DNA from: Aureimonas psammosilenae
Lineage (GTDB): Bacteria; Pseudomonadota; Alphaproteobacteria; Rhizobiales; Rhizobiaceae
NCBI RefSeq assembly: GCF_009176975.1
Contig: NZ_WEZG01000019.1
Span: 1 to 47,372 of the forward strand
Reading direction: 5' to 3'
DNA: 47,372 nucleotides
Part shown: positions 8,656 through 17,572 of the stretch, in pieces
Layout of the letters: every line of letters begins with the position of its first letter
Position numbering within the stretch: the stretch's first letter is position 1
Notes under the pieces: model-generated
Told to the model about the DNA's origin: nothing
What the model saw: the letters and a program-made list of their open reading frames with translations, nothing else
Database searches by the model: none
Program-made: the position numbers and the translations under genes

Positions 8656-9816
8656 ATGAAGGTCGGCATCATCGGGTTGGGATACCGGCTCGGCTATCTC
8701 GGGCACGTTTTCCGCGCCGTCGACCCGGAAGTGGAGATCGTGGCCTATGTCGATCCGGCCCCGGCTGGACTGCCGAGCCTCGATGAAAAAGGCGTTCCCG
8801 CCGGCAAGCGTTATGAAGCGCCGGAAGAGATGATCGCCAACGAGGCGCTCGATCTCCTGATGATCGGCTCGCCCAACCATTTCCATCTCGACCATATCCG
8901 CATCGGCCTCGAAGCCGGCCTCAAGGTCTTCTGCGAAAAGCCGGTGGTGATCAGCATTGAGGAAAGCGTGGAACTCGCAAAGCTGATGGCGCGCTTCGGC
9001 CACGAGCGGCTGATGATCGGCTTGGTCTTGCGCTATTCGCCGATGTATCGCGACCTTCGCGAGGCGCAAGCGCAAGGCCTTCTCGGCGACATCGTCTCGA
9101 TCGAGGCGGCGGAGCATATTGCGCCCTACCATGGCGCCTTCTTCATGCGCGATTGGCGGCGCTACGAGCGCTTTGCCGGCTCGTTCATGCTGGAGAAGTG
9201 CTGCCACGACCTCGACCTCTACAACGGCGTCGTCGGCGCGCGGCCCGAGCGCGTGGCCAGCTTCGGCGGGCGGAAAAGCTTCGTTCCCGCCAACGACCCG
9301 GCGCGCGATGGGGTCAACGATCTCACCCTCTTCCACGAGAAGCCGAGCGGCTGGATGGGCTCCGACAAGGTCTTCGATTCCGACGGCGACATCATCGATT
9401 ATCAGGTCGCCATCGTGGAATATGCCAACGGCGTCGGCCTGAACTTCCACACCAATCTGAACGTCCCTGACGAATTTCGCCGCTTCTGCGTGATGGGCTC
9501 GCGCGGCATGGCGGAAGGCGACTTCATCCGCGGCTATCTCGACGTTCATGTCGGCTTGACCGGCGAGAAGGCGCTCGCCAAGCGCTATACGCGCACCACC
9601 GAACTCTCGCAGCATTACGGCGCGGACGAGCAGATGGCCGCCGACGTGATCGCGCATGTGAAGCGGGGCACGCCGCTTCCCGTCTCGACGCTCGACGCGC
9701 TGGAAGCCGGCATTCTCGCCTTGTCCATGGACGAGGCGCGGCGTCGGCGCAGCGTCGTCGATCTTCGCCCCGTCTGGGACCGCTTCGACGAAGCGCTCCA
9801 GGCCACAGCGGCCTGA
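8656..9816 (+). CDS. Gfo/Idh/MocA-family oxidoreductase
   Basis: A 386-residue NAD(P)-dependent sugar dehydrogenase family protein. It has an N-terminal Rossmann fold with Gly-Ile-Ile-Gly-Leu-Gly-Tyr from residue 4, the family's Cys-Glu-Lys-Pro motif near residue 95 with the catalytic Lys, and a His-Asp-Leu-Asp segment near residue 189 that likely holds the catalytic His. It is first in an operon with a carbohydrate ABC importer (17 bp to the first permease), so it probably oxidises or epimerises the imported sugar or an acidic derivative. Candidate RpiR sites lie directly upstream. The substrate cannot be named. Confidence 0.87.
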   Translation: MKVGIIGLGYRLGYLGHVFRAVDPEVEIVAYVDPAPAGLPSLDEKGVPAGKRYEAPEEMIANEALDLLMIGSPNHFHLDHIRIGLEAGLKVFCEKPVVISIEESVELAKLMARFGHERLMIGLVLRYSPMYRDLREAQAQGLLGDIVSIEAAEHIAPYHGAFFMRDWRRYERFAGSFMLEKCCHDLDLYNGVVGARPERVASFGGRKSFVPANDPARDGVNDLTLFHEKPSGWMGSDKVFDSDGDIIDYQVAIVEYANGVGLNFHTNLNVPDEFRRFCVMGSRGMAEGDFIRGYLDVHVGLTGEKALAKRYTRTTELSQHYGADEQMAADVIAHVKRGTPLPVSTLDALEAGILALSMDEARRRRSVVDLRPVWDRFDEALQATAA

Positions 9817-9832
9817 AGGAGGCGAGGCGGCG

Positions 9833-10717
9833 ATGTTCGACAAGCGCGGCGCGACGATCTTCGCCTGGGCCCTTCTGCTTCCGGCCCTTCTCTACATCCT
9901 GGCGGTGGTCGCCTATCCGCTGGTGCAGACCGGCATCCTGTCCTTCACCGATGCCTCGCTGAAGCGCACCACGGCCTGGGTCGGCACCGCCAACTACGAC
10001 CGCATCTTCAACGAGACCTTTGCCGGCGTCATCCTGCGCACCTTCATCTGGACCTTCTTCTCGGTTCTCCTGAAAATGGTGATCGGCACCTTCGGCGCGG
10101 TGCTTCTCAACGCCGCCGTTCCCGGCCGCGCCCTGTTCCGCCTCCTCACCATGCCGCCCTGGATCGTGCCCATGGCCATCGGCATCTTCATGTGGGGCTG
10201 GATGTATAACGGGCAGTTCGGGATGATCTCGGGCGTCCTCCAGAATCTTGGGTTGGCCGACGGCCCGGTCGCCTTCCTCGCCTATGGCAACAGCGCCTTC
10301 TGGGCGACGATCGTCACCGATGTCTGGATCGGCGTTCCCCTCGTCACGCTTTATCTTCTGGCCGCCATGCAATCGATCCCGCAGGATCTCTACGAGGCCG
10401 CCTGGACGGACGGGGCGAGCCGTTTCTACCGCTTCCGCCGCATCACCCTGCCGCTGATCGTGCCGGCGATGATCACCATGTCGATGATCTCCCTGATCTC
10501 GACCTTCAATTCCTTCGACATCATCTGGATCCTGACCAAGGGCGGGCCGTCCGGCTCCACCACCACGATGATCATCGACACCTACCGCACCGCCATCGGC
10601 TCCTACAAATACGGCGAAGGGGCCGCACGGGCGGTGCTCATCTGCATCTTCCTGTCGATCTTCTCCTTCCTGTATTTCCGCCTGACGAGCCGCCTGTCGC
10701 CGGAGGCCGCGCGATGA
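9833..10717 (+). CDS. carbohydrate ABC transporter permease (MalF type)
   Basis: A 294-residue inner-membrane protein with six predicted helices and the cytoplasmic EAA loop (Glu-Ala-Ala-Trp-Thr-Asp-Gly-Ala near residue 188) that docks on the ATPase. It resembles the MalF/UgpA-like subunit of CUT1 importers. A GGAGGCGAGG ribosome site precedes the ATG. Its end overlaps the second permease start by 4 bp (ATGA), indicating translational coupling. Confidence 0.9.
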   Translation: MFDKRGATIFAWALLLPALLYILAVVAYPLVQTGILSFTDASLKRTTAWVGTANYDRIFNETFAGVILRTFIWTFFSVLLKMVIGTFGAVLLNAAVPGRALFRLLTMPPWIVPMAIGIFMWGWMYNGQFGMISGVLQNLGLADGPVAFLAYGNSAFWATIVTDVWIGVPLVTLYLLAAMQSIPQDLYEAAWTDGASRFYRFRRITLPLIVPAMITMSMISLISTFNSFDIIWILTKGGPSGSTTTMIIDTYRTAIGSYKYGEGAARAVLICIFLSIFSFLYFRLTSRLSPEAAR

Positions 10718-11571
10718 AGACGACGCCCTCGATCAACCGCTATCGCTGGTATGAGGTCGCCGCAATCTATGCGGGCCTCGCGGTCTTCCTCGCCTTCCTT
10801 CTCGCGCCCTTCGTGGAAGGCTTCCTGGTTTCCTTGAAGCCCTTGTCGCTTCTTTTCTCCTCGCCCTACCGCTTCTGGCCCGACAACGGCTCCTTCGACG
10901 CATATCGCTCGATGTGGACCAACGTGCCGATGCTCGGGCGTTACATCTTCAATTCCTTCTTCATCTCCTCCGTGATCACGCTCGCCGCGCTGCTTCTCGT
11001 GGTGCCGTCCGCCTATGCGCTGGCGCGCTTCCAGTTCCGGGGCCGGGGAATGCTGCTCGGCGCGTTTTTGTCGGTCTCGATGTTCTCGGGCGCGGTGCTC
11101 CTCATTCCGCTCTACCGGCTGATGCGCTCGGCGGGGCTTCTCAACACCTATTTCGCGATGATCGTGCCGGGCGTCGCCTTCGTGATCCCGACCGCGATCT
11201 GGCTGCTTCGCGCCTATATGGTCCGCATCCCGCGCGAGCTGGAGGAAGCCGCCTATGCCGACGGGGCGAGCCGCTTCTACACCTTCCGGCGGGTGATCCT
11301 GCCGATCGCGCGGCCCGGCATCATCGTGGTGGCGATCAACTGCTTCCTGACGGCCTATGCCCAGCAGTTCATCTACGCCCTGACCTTCAACGCCAAACAA
11401 GAGAACATGCCGCTGACGGTCGGCCTCTTCGCCTTCTTCGGCAAGCAGGAAGTGGTGTGGAACGAGCTGATGGCGGCGAGCTTCGTCGGCATCACGCCCG
11501 CCGTGATCCTCATCTTCTTCCTTCAGCGATATCTCGTCGCCGGCCTCACCGCCGGTGCCGTGAAGCAGTAA
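10714..11571 (+). CDS. carbohydrate ABC transporter permease (MalG type)
   Basis: The 285-residue partner permease has about six membrane helices and an EAA loop (Glu-Ala-Ala-Tyr-Ala-Asp-Gly-Ala near residue 178). It is the MalG/UgpE-type half of the CUT1 channel. The start overlaps the upstream permease stop (ATGA), and the binding-protein gene follows after 39 bp. Confidence 0.9.
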   Translation: MKTTPSINRYRWYEVAAIYAGLAVFLAFLLAPFVEGFLVSLKPLSLLFSSPYRFWPDNGSFDAYRSMWTNVPMLGRYIFNSFFISSVITLAALLLVVPSAYALARFQFRGRGMLLGAFLSVSMFSGAVLLIPLYRLMRSAGLLNTYFAMIVPGVAFVIPTAIWLLRAYMVRIPRELEEAAYADGASRFYTFRRVILPIARPGIIVVAINCFLTAYAQQFIYALTFNAKQENMPLTVGLFAFFGKQEVVWNELMAASFVGITPAVILIFFLQRYLVAGLTAGAVKQ

Positions 11572-11610
11572 CCGAACCCATCCCGTTCCCGATCAAAGGA
11601 GACCCGAGAC

Positions 11611-12834
11611 ATGAGAACCAGCCTTTCGCTTCTCGCCGGCACCGCCGCGCTTCTGGCCTCCGTGGCCGTGCCCTCGCTGGCGAGCGCCGCCGATATCAGC
11701 TTCATCTATTGCGGCGACGCGGTCGACAAGAACCAGAAGTCCTTCATCGACGAGTGGAACAACAAGAACCCCGACAACAAGGTCGCGGTGGAACTCGTCG
11801 GCTGGGAGCAGTGCCAGGACAAGGCGACGACGCTCGCCGCCGCCGGCAACCCGGTGGGCCTCGCCTATGTCGGCTCGCGCACGCTGAAGCAGTTTGCCGA
11901 GAACGACCTCATCGTGCCCGTGCCGATGACGGATGCCGAGAAGGCCAGCTACCAGCCGCATATCGTCGACACCGTGACCTATGATGACCAGCAATGGGGC
12001 GTGCCGGTCGCGTTCTCCACCAAGGCGCTCTACTGGAACAAGGAACTCTTCAAACAGGCTGGGCTCGATCCCGAAACGCCGCCGAAGACCTGGGCCGAGG
12101 AGATCGCCTTCGCCAAGCAGATCAAGGAGAAGACCGGGATCGCGGGCTTCGGTCTCGTCGCCAAGACCTTCGACAACACGCTCCACCAGTTCCTCCACTG
12201 GGTCTACACCAACGACGGCAAGATCACGGACGCCGACGGCAACATCGCCCTCGACAGCCCGCAGAACCTGGCCGCGCTGACAGCCCTGAAGGACATCACG
12301 CCCTTCTCCGAGGAAGGCCCGACCGCCTACGAGCAGAACGAGGTCCGCGCCATCTTCCTCGACGGCAAGCTCGGCATGATCCACAATTCCACGGGTGCCA
12401 TTCCGCGCCTGGAAGGCACCAAGCTCCAGTGGGGCGTCGCCAACCTGCCGCTCGGCCCCGACGCCAAGGGCCCCGGCACGCTTCTTATCACCGACAGCCT
12501 CGCGATCTTCAAGGGCACCGGCGTCGAGGACAAGGCGGTGGAATTCGCCAAGTTCCTGACCGCGCCCGAGCGCCAGGAGAAGTACGAACTGGAAGGCACC
12601 GACGGTCTCGTGCCGCTGCGCCCGTCCGCCGGCGTCGACAAGTATGTCGCCGATCACCCGGCCTGGAAGCCCTTCATCGAGGGCATCAAGTTCGGCGGTC
12701 CGGAGCCCCTTTTCACCGACTACAAGGGCTTCCAGAACGTCATGATCGAGATGGTCCAGTCGGTGGTCACCGGCAAGGCACAGCCGGAAGAGGCCTTGAA
12801 GAAGGCCGCCGCCGACATCGACCAGTACAAGTAA
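11611..12834 (+). CDS. carbohydrate ABC transporter substrate-binding protein
   Basis: A 407-residue periplasmic family-1 extracellular solute-binding protein. A clear signal peptide runs through about residue 25 (hydrophobic core, then Leu-Ala-Ser-Ala-Ala). A strong ribosome site (AAAGGAG) lies 11 bp upstream of the ATG. Placement between the permeases and the ATPase gives a complete importer. The neighbouring GH20, NagA and NagB genes suggest an amino-sugar oligosaccharide as ligand. This is inference; the ligand cannot be read from the sequence. Confidence 0.9.
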   Translation: MRTSLSLLAGTAALLASVAVPSLASAADISFIYCGDAVDKNQKSFIDEWNNKNPDNKVAVELVGWEQCQDKATTLAAAGNPVGLAYVGSRTLKQFAENDLIVPVPMTDAEKASYQPHIVDTVTYDDQQWGVPVAFSTKALYWNKELFKQAGLDPETPPKTWAEEIAFAKQIKEKTGIAGFGLVAKTFDNTLHQFLHWVYTNDGKITDADGNIALDSPQNLAALTALKDITPFSEEGPTAYEQNEVRAIFLDGKLGMIHNSTGAIPRLEGTKLQWGVANLPLGPDAKGPGTLLITDSLAIFKGTGVEDKAVEFAKFLTAPERQEKYELEGTDGLVPLRPSAGVDKYVADHPAWKPFIEGIKFGGPEPLFTDYKGFQNVMIEMVQSVVTGKAQPEEALKKAAADIDQYK

Positions 12835-12910
12835 TCTTGTCATCCAAGCGTCGCGGGCCATGCTGGCCCGCGGCGTCTTCCTTCATTCGCCAAGCGGGAG
12901 AACAAGCGTC

Positions 12911-14047
12911 TTGGGTCAGCTCAGCCTTGCCAAGGTCCGCAAATCCTACGATGCGCTGGAGATCATCAAGGGCGTCGATCTCGACATCCGCGACGGCGAG
13001 TTCGTGGTCTTCGTCGGCCCGTCCGGCTGCGGCAAGTCCACGCTTCTTCGCATGATCGCGGGGCTGGAGGACATCTCGGCCGGCGACATCGCGATCGACG
13101 GCAAAAGGGTCAACGACCTGCCGCCCGTGCGGCGCGGCATCGCGATGGTGTTCCAGTCCTACGCGCTCTACCCGCATATGACCGTCTTCGAGAACATCGC
13201 CTTTCCGCTGCGCGTCGAGGGGATGAAACAGGACGAGCTGAACCGGCGCGTCGAGAACGCCGCGCGCATTCTTCACCTCGATCAGCGTCTCCAGCAGAAG
13301 CCGGGAATGCTGTCGGGCGGCCAACGCCAGCGCGTTGCCATCGGCCGCGCCATCGTGCGCGAGCCGAAAATCTTCCTGTTCGACGAGCCATTGTCCAATC
13401 TCGACGCCGCGCTGCGCGCCGACATGCGGATCGAGCTTGCCAAGCTGCACCGCCAGTTGAAGGCCACCATGATCTACGTCACCCACGATCAGGTGGAGGC
13501 GATGACCATGGCCGACCGCATCGTGGTTCTGAACGCCGGCACGATCTCCCAGGTCGGAGCGCCGCTGGAACTCTACCACAAGCCCGCCAACACCTTCGTC
13601 GCCGGCTTCATCGGTAATCCGCGCATGAACATGCTGCCCGTCACCGGCGTCGCGGCGAGCGAGGCGGGCGTCGAGGTGGACTACAAGGGCATCAAGGCGG
13701 TGATCCCCGTCGCGCCGCGCGGCGACGTAGTCGGCAAACGGCTGACGCTCGGCATCCGGCCCGAACATATCCACATGGAGGAAGGCGAGATCCGCCTTCC
13801 CATCGTGCCGACCGTGATCGAGCGGCTTGGCGCGCAGACGGTCGCCTATGCCGCGCTCAGTGGCGAGGACGAGAACTTCTGCGCCCTTCTGCCCGGCACG
13901 GCGGCGGTGCGGCCCGATGAGACCATCACGGCCGGCATCCGCACGGTGGACTGCCATCTCTTCGGCGAGGACGGCGCCGCCTTCGAGCGGCGCGTCGACT
14001 TGAGCGATGTCGATCTCGCGATCCTGAAGGCCGCGTCGGCGGCCTGA
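12911..14047 (+). CDS. sugar ABC transporter ATP-binding protein (UgpC/MalK type)
   Basis: From the TTG at 12911 the protein is 378 residues, normal for MalK/UgpC. The frame extends to an ATG at 12860, but that would add 17 non-conserved residues, while GGGAGAA precedes the TTG. It shows Walker A (Gly-Pro-Ser-Gly-Cys-Gly-Lys-Ser-Thr) near residue 37, a Q-loop, the signature Leu-Ser-Gly-Gly-Gln-Arg-Gln near residue 135, Walker B (Leu-Phe-Asp-Glu-Pro) near residue 156, and a C-terminal TOBE/MalK regulatory domain. It energises the preceding permeases and may serve other CUT1 importers. Confidence 0.92.
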   Translation: MGQLSLAKVRKSYDALEIIKGVDLDIRDGEFVVFVGPSGCGKSTLLRMIAGLEDISAGDIAIDGKRVNDLPPVRRGIAMVFQSYALYPHMTVFENIAFPLRVEGMKQDELNRRVENAARILHLDQRLQQKPGMLSGGQRQRVAIGRAIVREPKIFLFDEPLSNLDAALRADMRIELAKLHRQLKATMIYVTHDQVEAMTMADRIVVLNAGTISQVGAPLELYHKPANTFVAGFIGNPRMNMLPVTGVAASEAGVEVDYKGIKAVIPVAPRGDVVGKRLTLGIRPEHIHMEEGEIRLPIVPTVIERLGAQTVAYAALSGEDENFCALLPGTAAVRPDETITAGIRTVDCHLFGEDGAAFERRVDLSDVDLAILKAASAA

Positions 14048-14051
14048 AGCC

Positions 14052-14549
14052 TTACCCCATCGGGTTCGGCAGGTAGCCGGTGAAGCCCGTGATCTTCCAG
14101 CGCCCTTCGTGGAGGCGGCAGTGGTAGAGGGTCTGCCAAAGCATGCGATCCACCGAGCCGTCGGTCTTCCGCAAGGACCCGTCGAACTTCTTGCGCACGA
14201 GCGCCGCCGTGCCGGCGATCTCGATGTCCTCCAGCGTGGTGGCGCTGAAGATCGCCGCGCGCGGGTCCTCCGCATAGGAGCCTTCGGCGAAATCGCGCGC
14301 CTGCCGCAGCCACTCGTCGCGATAGGCGTCGAGGGTCGGGAAGGCGAGGCGCCATCCGTCGGGATCGGAACTGCGCCGCCCGTCGATCCCGAGAAATCCC
14401 TCAGCCACGAAGTCGTCCTCCACCAGGCTCCAGTCGGCGAGGAGGAACGCCGCGATATCGCGCTCCACCAGCATGGTCCAGATGGCGCGGCGCGCCTCGT
14501 CGGCCGCATCGAACGGGTTGCGGAACGGGTTTCGGTTCGGCTCAACCAT
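14052..14549 (-). CDS. SnoaL/NTF2-like hypothetical protein
   Basis: About 165 residues from the ATG at 14549; in-frame ATGs at 14567 and 14600 are alternatives. The pattern of an N-terminal helix pair followed by a curved beta sheet ending in Leu-His-Glu-Gly-Arg-Trp-Lys-Ile-Thr-Gly is typical of the NTF2/SnoaL fold found in polyketide cyclases, isomerases and small ligand-binding proteins. It is convergent with the importer ATPase (4 bp apart) and divergent from the RpiR gene, so the palindrome at 14620 may regulate it too. Function unknown; possibly a lyase or isomerase for the imported sugar. Confidence 0.65.
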   Translation of the reverse strand: MVEPNRNPFRNPFDAADEARRAIWTMLVERDIAAFLLADWSLVEDDFVAEGFLGIDGRRSSDPDGWRLAFPTLDAYRDEWLRQARDFAEGSYAEDPRAAIFSATTLEDIEIAGTAALVRKKFDGSLRKTDGSVDRMLWQTLYHCRLHEGRWKITGFTGYLPNPMG

Positions 14550-14619
14550 CGAAATTCTTTTCACCATCCATGCCTGAGAGCCGGAAGTTCCGCCTCGCAC
14601 CGGCTTCTGTCAACGATCG

Positions 14620-14634
14620 GCGAAAATAATTTGC
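14620..14634. promoter_or_regulatory. candidate RpiR operator 3 (autoregulatory)
   Basis: GCGAAAATAATTTGC is a palindrome located in the divergent promoter region between the SnoaL-like gene and the RpiR gene. Its core is the same as the site at 8618. The match suggests autoregulation plus control of the importer operon. Confidence 0.5.
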
Positions 14635-14740
14635 AAGGCCGGGGCCTCCGTGAAATCCTGACACCCGGTGAACGAAAACCGTGGGAGGGGCGCGGCATGA
14701 ATCGGCAGGGCATCCGCTCTCTCGGTGTGACGGTGCCCTG

Positions 14741-15604
14741 ATGGACATCTTCTCCACCCTTCAGGACGAGCGGCCCCGTTTGTCGCCCTCCGAAGGGCGG
14801 ATCGCCGACATCCTTCTGGCGGACCTCGAATTTGCCGTGAACGCCTCGATCATCGAGCTGGCCAGCCGCGCCGCCGTTTCCCCGCCGACCGTCACCCGAT
14901 TCTGCCATCGGCTCGGCTGCGACGGCTTTTCCGACTTCAAGGTGAAACTCGCCCGCGCCTCCCATGTCGGCATGCGCTACCTGAAGCCGGAGCCCGAAAG
15001 CACCGCCGGGGCGGATGTGGCCAAAGACGTCGTGGGGAAGGCGCAGAACGCGCTGTTTCTTCTCCACCGCGCGCTTGATCCCGACATGCTGGAGCGCGCA
15101 ACGGACGCGATCGCGGCGGCGGAAATGGTGCATGCCTTCGGCTCGGGCGGCAATTCATCGCTGATCGCGGCGGAAGCGCAGAACCGCCTGTTTCGCCTCG
15201 GCTTGCGCGTTTCGCCTTGCAGCGACCACGCGATGCAACTGATGCTCGCGTCGGCGGCGCGAAGCGGCGATCTCGTGCTGGCTTCCTCCTTTTCCGGGCG
15301 CAACGCGGAACTCGCGCGCGTTCTCCAAGTGGCGCGCGGGAACAAGGTCGCTACCTTGGCGCTCGCGCCGCCCGGCAGCCCGGTGGCCGAGGCCGCCGAG
15401 ATGGCGGTCGGCGTCGATCTGCCGGAGGACCCCAACATCTTCCGACCGACATCGACGCGCTTCGCCTATCTCGCCCTTCTCGACATCCTCGCCAGCCTCG
15501 TCGCCTATCGGCTGCGTCCGCAGGCGTCCCAGACGCTGAGACGCATCAAGCAGCAACTCGTGACCCATCGCGATGGGGACGATCGCCAAATGCTGGGCGA
15601 CTGA
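14741..15604 (+). CDS. RpiR-family transcriptional regulator
   Basis: A 287-residue regulator from the ATG at 14741; the frame extends to 14681 without conserved residues. Residues 1-75 are an HTH of the RpiR type (Ser-Pro-Pro-Thr-Val-Thr-Arg-Phe-Cys recognition helix near residue 47). Residues 110-260 are a SIS domain (Phe-Gly-Ser-Gly-Gly-Asn-Ser near residue 134, Ser-Ser-Phe-Ser-Gly-Arg near residue 183) that binds a phosphosugar effector. In context it probably senses GlcNAc-6-phosphate or a related ester and controls the importer and hexosaminidase genes. The GH20 gene follows after 37 bp. Confidence 0.9.
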   Translation: MDIFSTLQDERPRLSPSEGRIADILLADLEFAVNASIIELASRAAVSPPTVTRFCHRLGCDGFSDFKVKLARASHVGMRYLKPEPESTAGADVAKDVVGKAQNALFLLHRALDPDMLERATDAIAAAEMVHAFGSGGNSSLIAAEAQNRLFRLGLRVSPCSDHAMQLMLASAARSGDLVLASSFSGRNAELARVLQVARGNKVATLALAPPGSPVAEAAEMAVGVDLPEDPNIFRPTSTRFAYLALLDILASLVAYRLRPQASQTLRRIKQQLVTHRDGDDRQMLGD

Positions 15605-15641
15605 ATCTTCCCGAGAAAAACAGCCAGGAATCGCCACCATC

Positions 15642-17564
15642 ATGCAACGCGCCGAGTTTCGCCTCCAAAGCGCCTTCGAACCGCAGACAGGCGGCAGCGG
15701 AAGGTTTCTCTTCTCCCTCCATAATCTCGGCCGGGAGGTGATCCGCGACTTCACCCTGGTCTACACGGCGCTGACGCGCGTCGTGGACAAGACGAAGTCC
15801 GAGAACGCGACCCTCGTGCGGCGCGACGCGAACTATCATGAATTCGCGCCCCCCGCCGGCTTTCAGCTCGCGCCCGGCGAAGTCTGGCGCTTCGCGGTCG
15901 GCGGCCTTCACCGTCCCGCGCGCCATTGCACCGATGGGCCGCGCTCGGCCTATCTGACCTTCGGCAAGAACAATCATGCCAAAGTCGCGATCTCGGAAAT
16001 GGCGCTCGTCGGGGCGGTCAGCGAGCCGCCGCCGGTGCTGCTGCCGGAAGGCGATCCCGGCGATCAGCCCTTCGCGCTCCAGCCCTGGCCGGCGGTGATC
16101 GAGGCGAAGCCCGGCGAGGCGCTGCCCGTCACGCTCCATCCCGCCGACGGCTCAGACCTCGACGACATCCGCGCCGTGGACGAGGTGCTGGTGTTGTTTC
16201 AGCGGCTGTTCTTTCCCGCCCACGCGCCCTTCTCGCTGACGCCCGATCCACAAGGCCGGCCCGTCCGCTTCGAGAAACGCGAAACCCTCGGAAAGGAGGC
16301 CTACCACCTGTCCTTCTCGGGCAGTGAGATCGCCTTGGCCTATGGCGACGAGGCGGGGCGGCGATACGGCCTCATCTCTCTTGCGCAGATGCTGCACGGC
16401 GCGAAGGAGCGGCCGGACCTTTTCCGCTTCCCGGGCTCGGGCCGGGTGGAGGACCGCCCGCGCTATGGCTGGCGCGGCTGCCATCTCGACGTGTCGCGCC
16501 AGTTCTACCCGGTCGCGGACGTCACCCGCCTTCTCGACATCATGGCTTGGCTGAAGCTCAACATCTTCCACTGGCACCTCACCGACGACGAGGCGTGGCG
16601 GCTGGAGATCAAGGCCTATCCGGCGCTGACCGCAACGGGCGCGCTTCGCGGACCGGACGAGCCGCTGCGCCCGCAGCTCGGCAACGAGGTGGAGCCCGTC
16701 GGCGGCTTCTATTCACAGGACGACGCCCGCCATGTGGTGGCCCATGCGGCCGCGCTCGGCATCGAGATCGTGCCGGAGATCGAGATCCCCGGCCACAACG
16801 CCGCGACGCTCGTCGCCTTGCCCGAACTCACCGACGGGCAGGAAGCCCCCGAAAGCTACCATTCGGTGCAGGGCTTTGCGAACAACGCGCTGAACCCGGC
16901 GATTCCGCTGACCTACGAGTTCCTGGAAACCGTCCTGGACGAGGTCGTCGCGATCTTTCCCGGCTCTTACGTCCATGTCGGCGGCGACGAGGTGGCGCAC
17001 GATGCCTGGATGCGCTCGCCTCTCGCCCGAAAGCTGATGGAAGAGGAGGGACTGCCCGGCACGTTCGAACTGCAATCCTTCCTTCTGTCCAAGGTCAAGG
17101 ACACGCTGAGCGCGCGAGGCCGCAAGCTTACCGGCTGGAACGAGGTCGCCCATGGCGGCGGCGTTGCGCCGGAAGGCACGATGCTGATGGCCTGGGAAAA
17201 GCCGGAAGTCGGCATCGAGCTGGCGCGCGCCGGCTACGAGGTCGTCATGACGCCGGGCCAAGCCTATTATCTCGACATGGTGCAGGGCGAGGAATGGCAG
17301 GAGCCCGGCGCGAGCTGGGCCGGCACGGTGCCGCCCGCCCATACCTATGCGTATGAAGCGGCGGGCGAATTTCCCGAGGAGCTGAAGCACCTCCTGAAGG
17401 GCGTCCAGGCCTGTATCTGGTCGGAGTACTTCCTGTCGCGATCCTACTTCAACCGCCTGGTCTTTCCGCGCCTGCCGGCCGTCGCGGAAGCCGCCTGGAC
17501 GCTCCCTGAGAACAAGAACTGGGAGCGCTTCGCGGCGATCGTCCCCTTGGCGCCGAAGCTGTGA
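15642..17564 (+). CDS. GH20 beta-N-acetylhexosaminidase
   Basis: About 640 residues from the ATG at 15642, with AGGA 12 bp upstream. An N-terminal beta-rich domain (to about residue 270) precedes the GH20 TIM barrel. The catalytic Gly-Gly-Asp-Glu pair is at Asp449-Glu450. Upstream lies Trp-His-Leu-Thr-Asp-Asp-Glu near residue 311, and Trp-Ser-Glu is found near residue 593. It releases terminal N-acetylhexosamine from oligosaccharides. No signal peptide is evident, so it probably acts in the cytoplasm on imported di- or oligosaccharides, supplying the ROK kinase, NagA and NagB. Confidence 0.92.
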   Translation: MQRAEFRLQSAFEPQTGGSGRFLFSLHNLGREVIRDFTLVYTALTRVVDKTKSENATLVRRDANYHEFAPPAGFQLAPGEVWRFAVGGLHRPARHCTDGPRSAYLTFGKNNHAKVAISEMALVGAVSEPPPVLLPEGDPGDQPFALQPWPAVIEAKPGEALPVTLHPADGSDLDDIRAVDEVLVLFQRLFFPAHAPFSLTPDPQGRPVRFEKRETLGKEAYHLSFSGSEIALAYGDEAGRRYGLISLAQMLHGAKERPDLFRFPGSGRVEDRPRYGWRGCHLDVSRQFYPVADVTRLLDIMAWLKLNIFHWHLTDDEAWRLEIKAYPALTATGALRGPDEPLRPQLGNEVEPVGGFYSQDDARHVVAHAAALGIEIVPEIEIPGHNAATLVALPELTDGQEAPESYHSVQGFANNALNPAIPLTYEFLETVLDEVVAIFPGSYVHVGGDEVAHDAWMRSPLARKLMEEEGLPGTFELQSFLLSKVKDTLSARGRKLTGWNEVAHGGGVAPEGTMLMAWEKPEVGIELARAGYEVVMTPGQAYYLDMVQGEEWQEPGASWAGTVPPAHTYAYEAAGEFPEELKHLLKGVQACIWSEYFLSRSYFNRLVFPRLPAVAEAAWTLPENKNWERFAAIVPLAPKL

Positions 17565-17572
17565 GAAAGACG

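Noticed and set aside
12767-14545. A 592-codon minus-strand frame
   Set aside because: Antisense to the importer ATPase and out of frame with the SnoaL-like gene; no recognisable domain.
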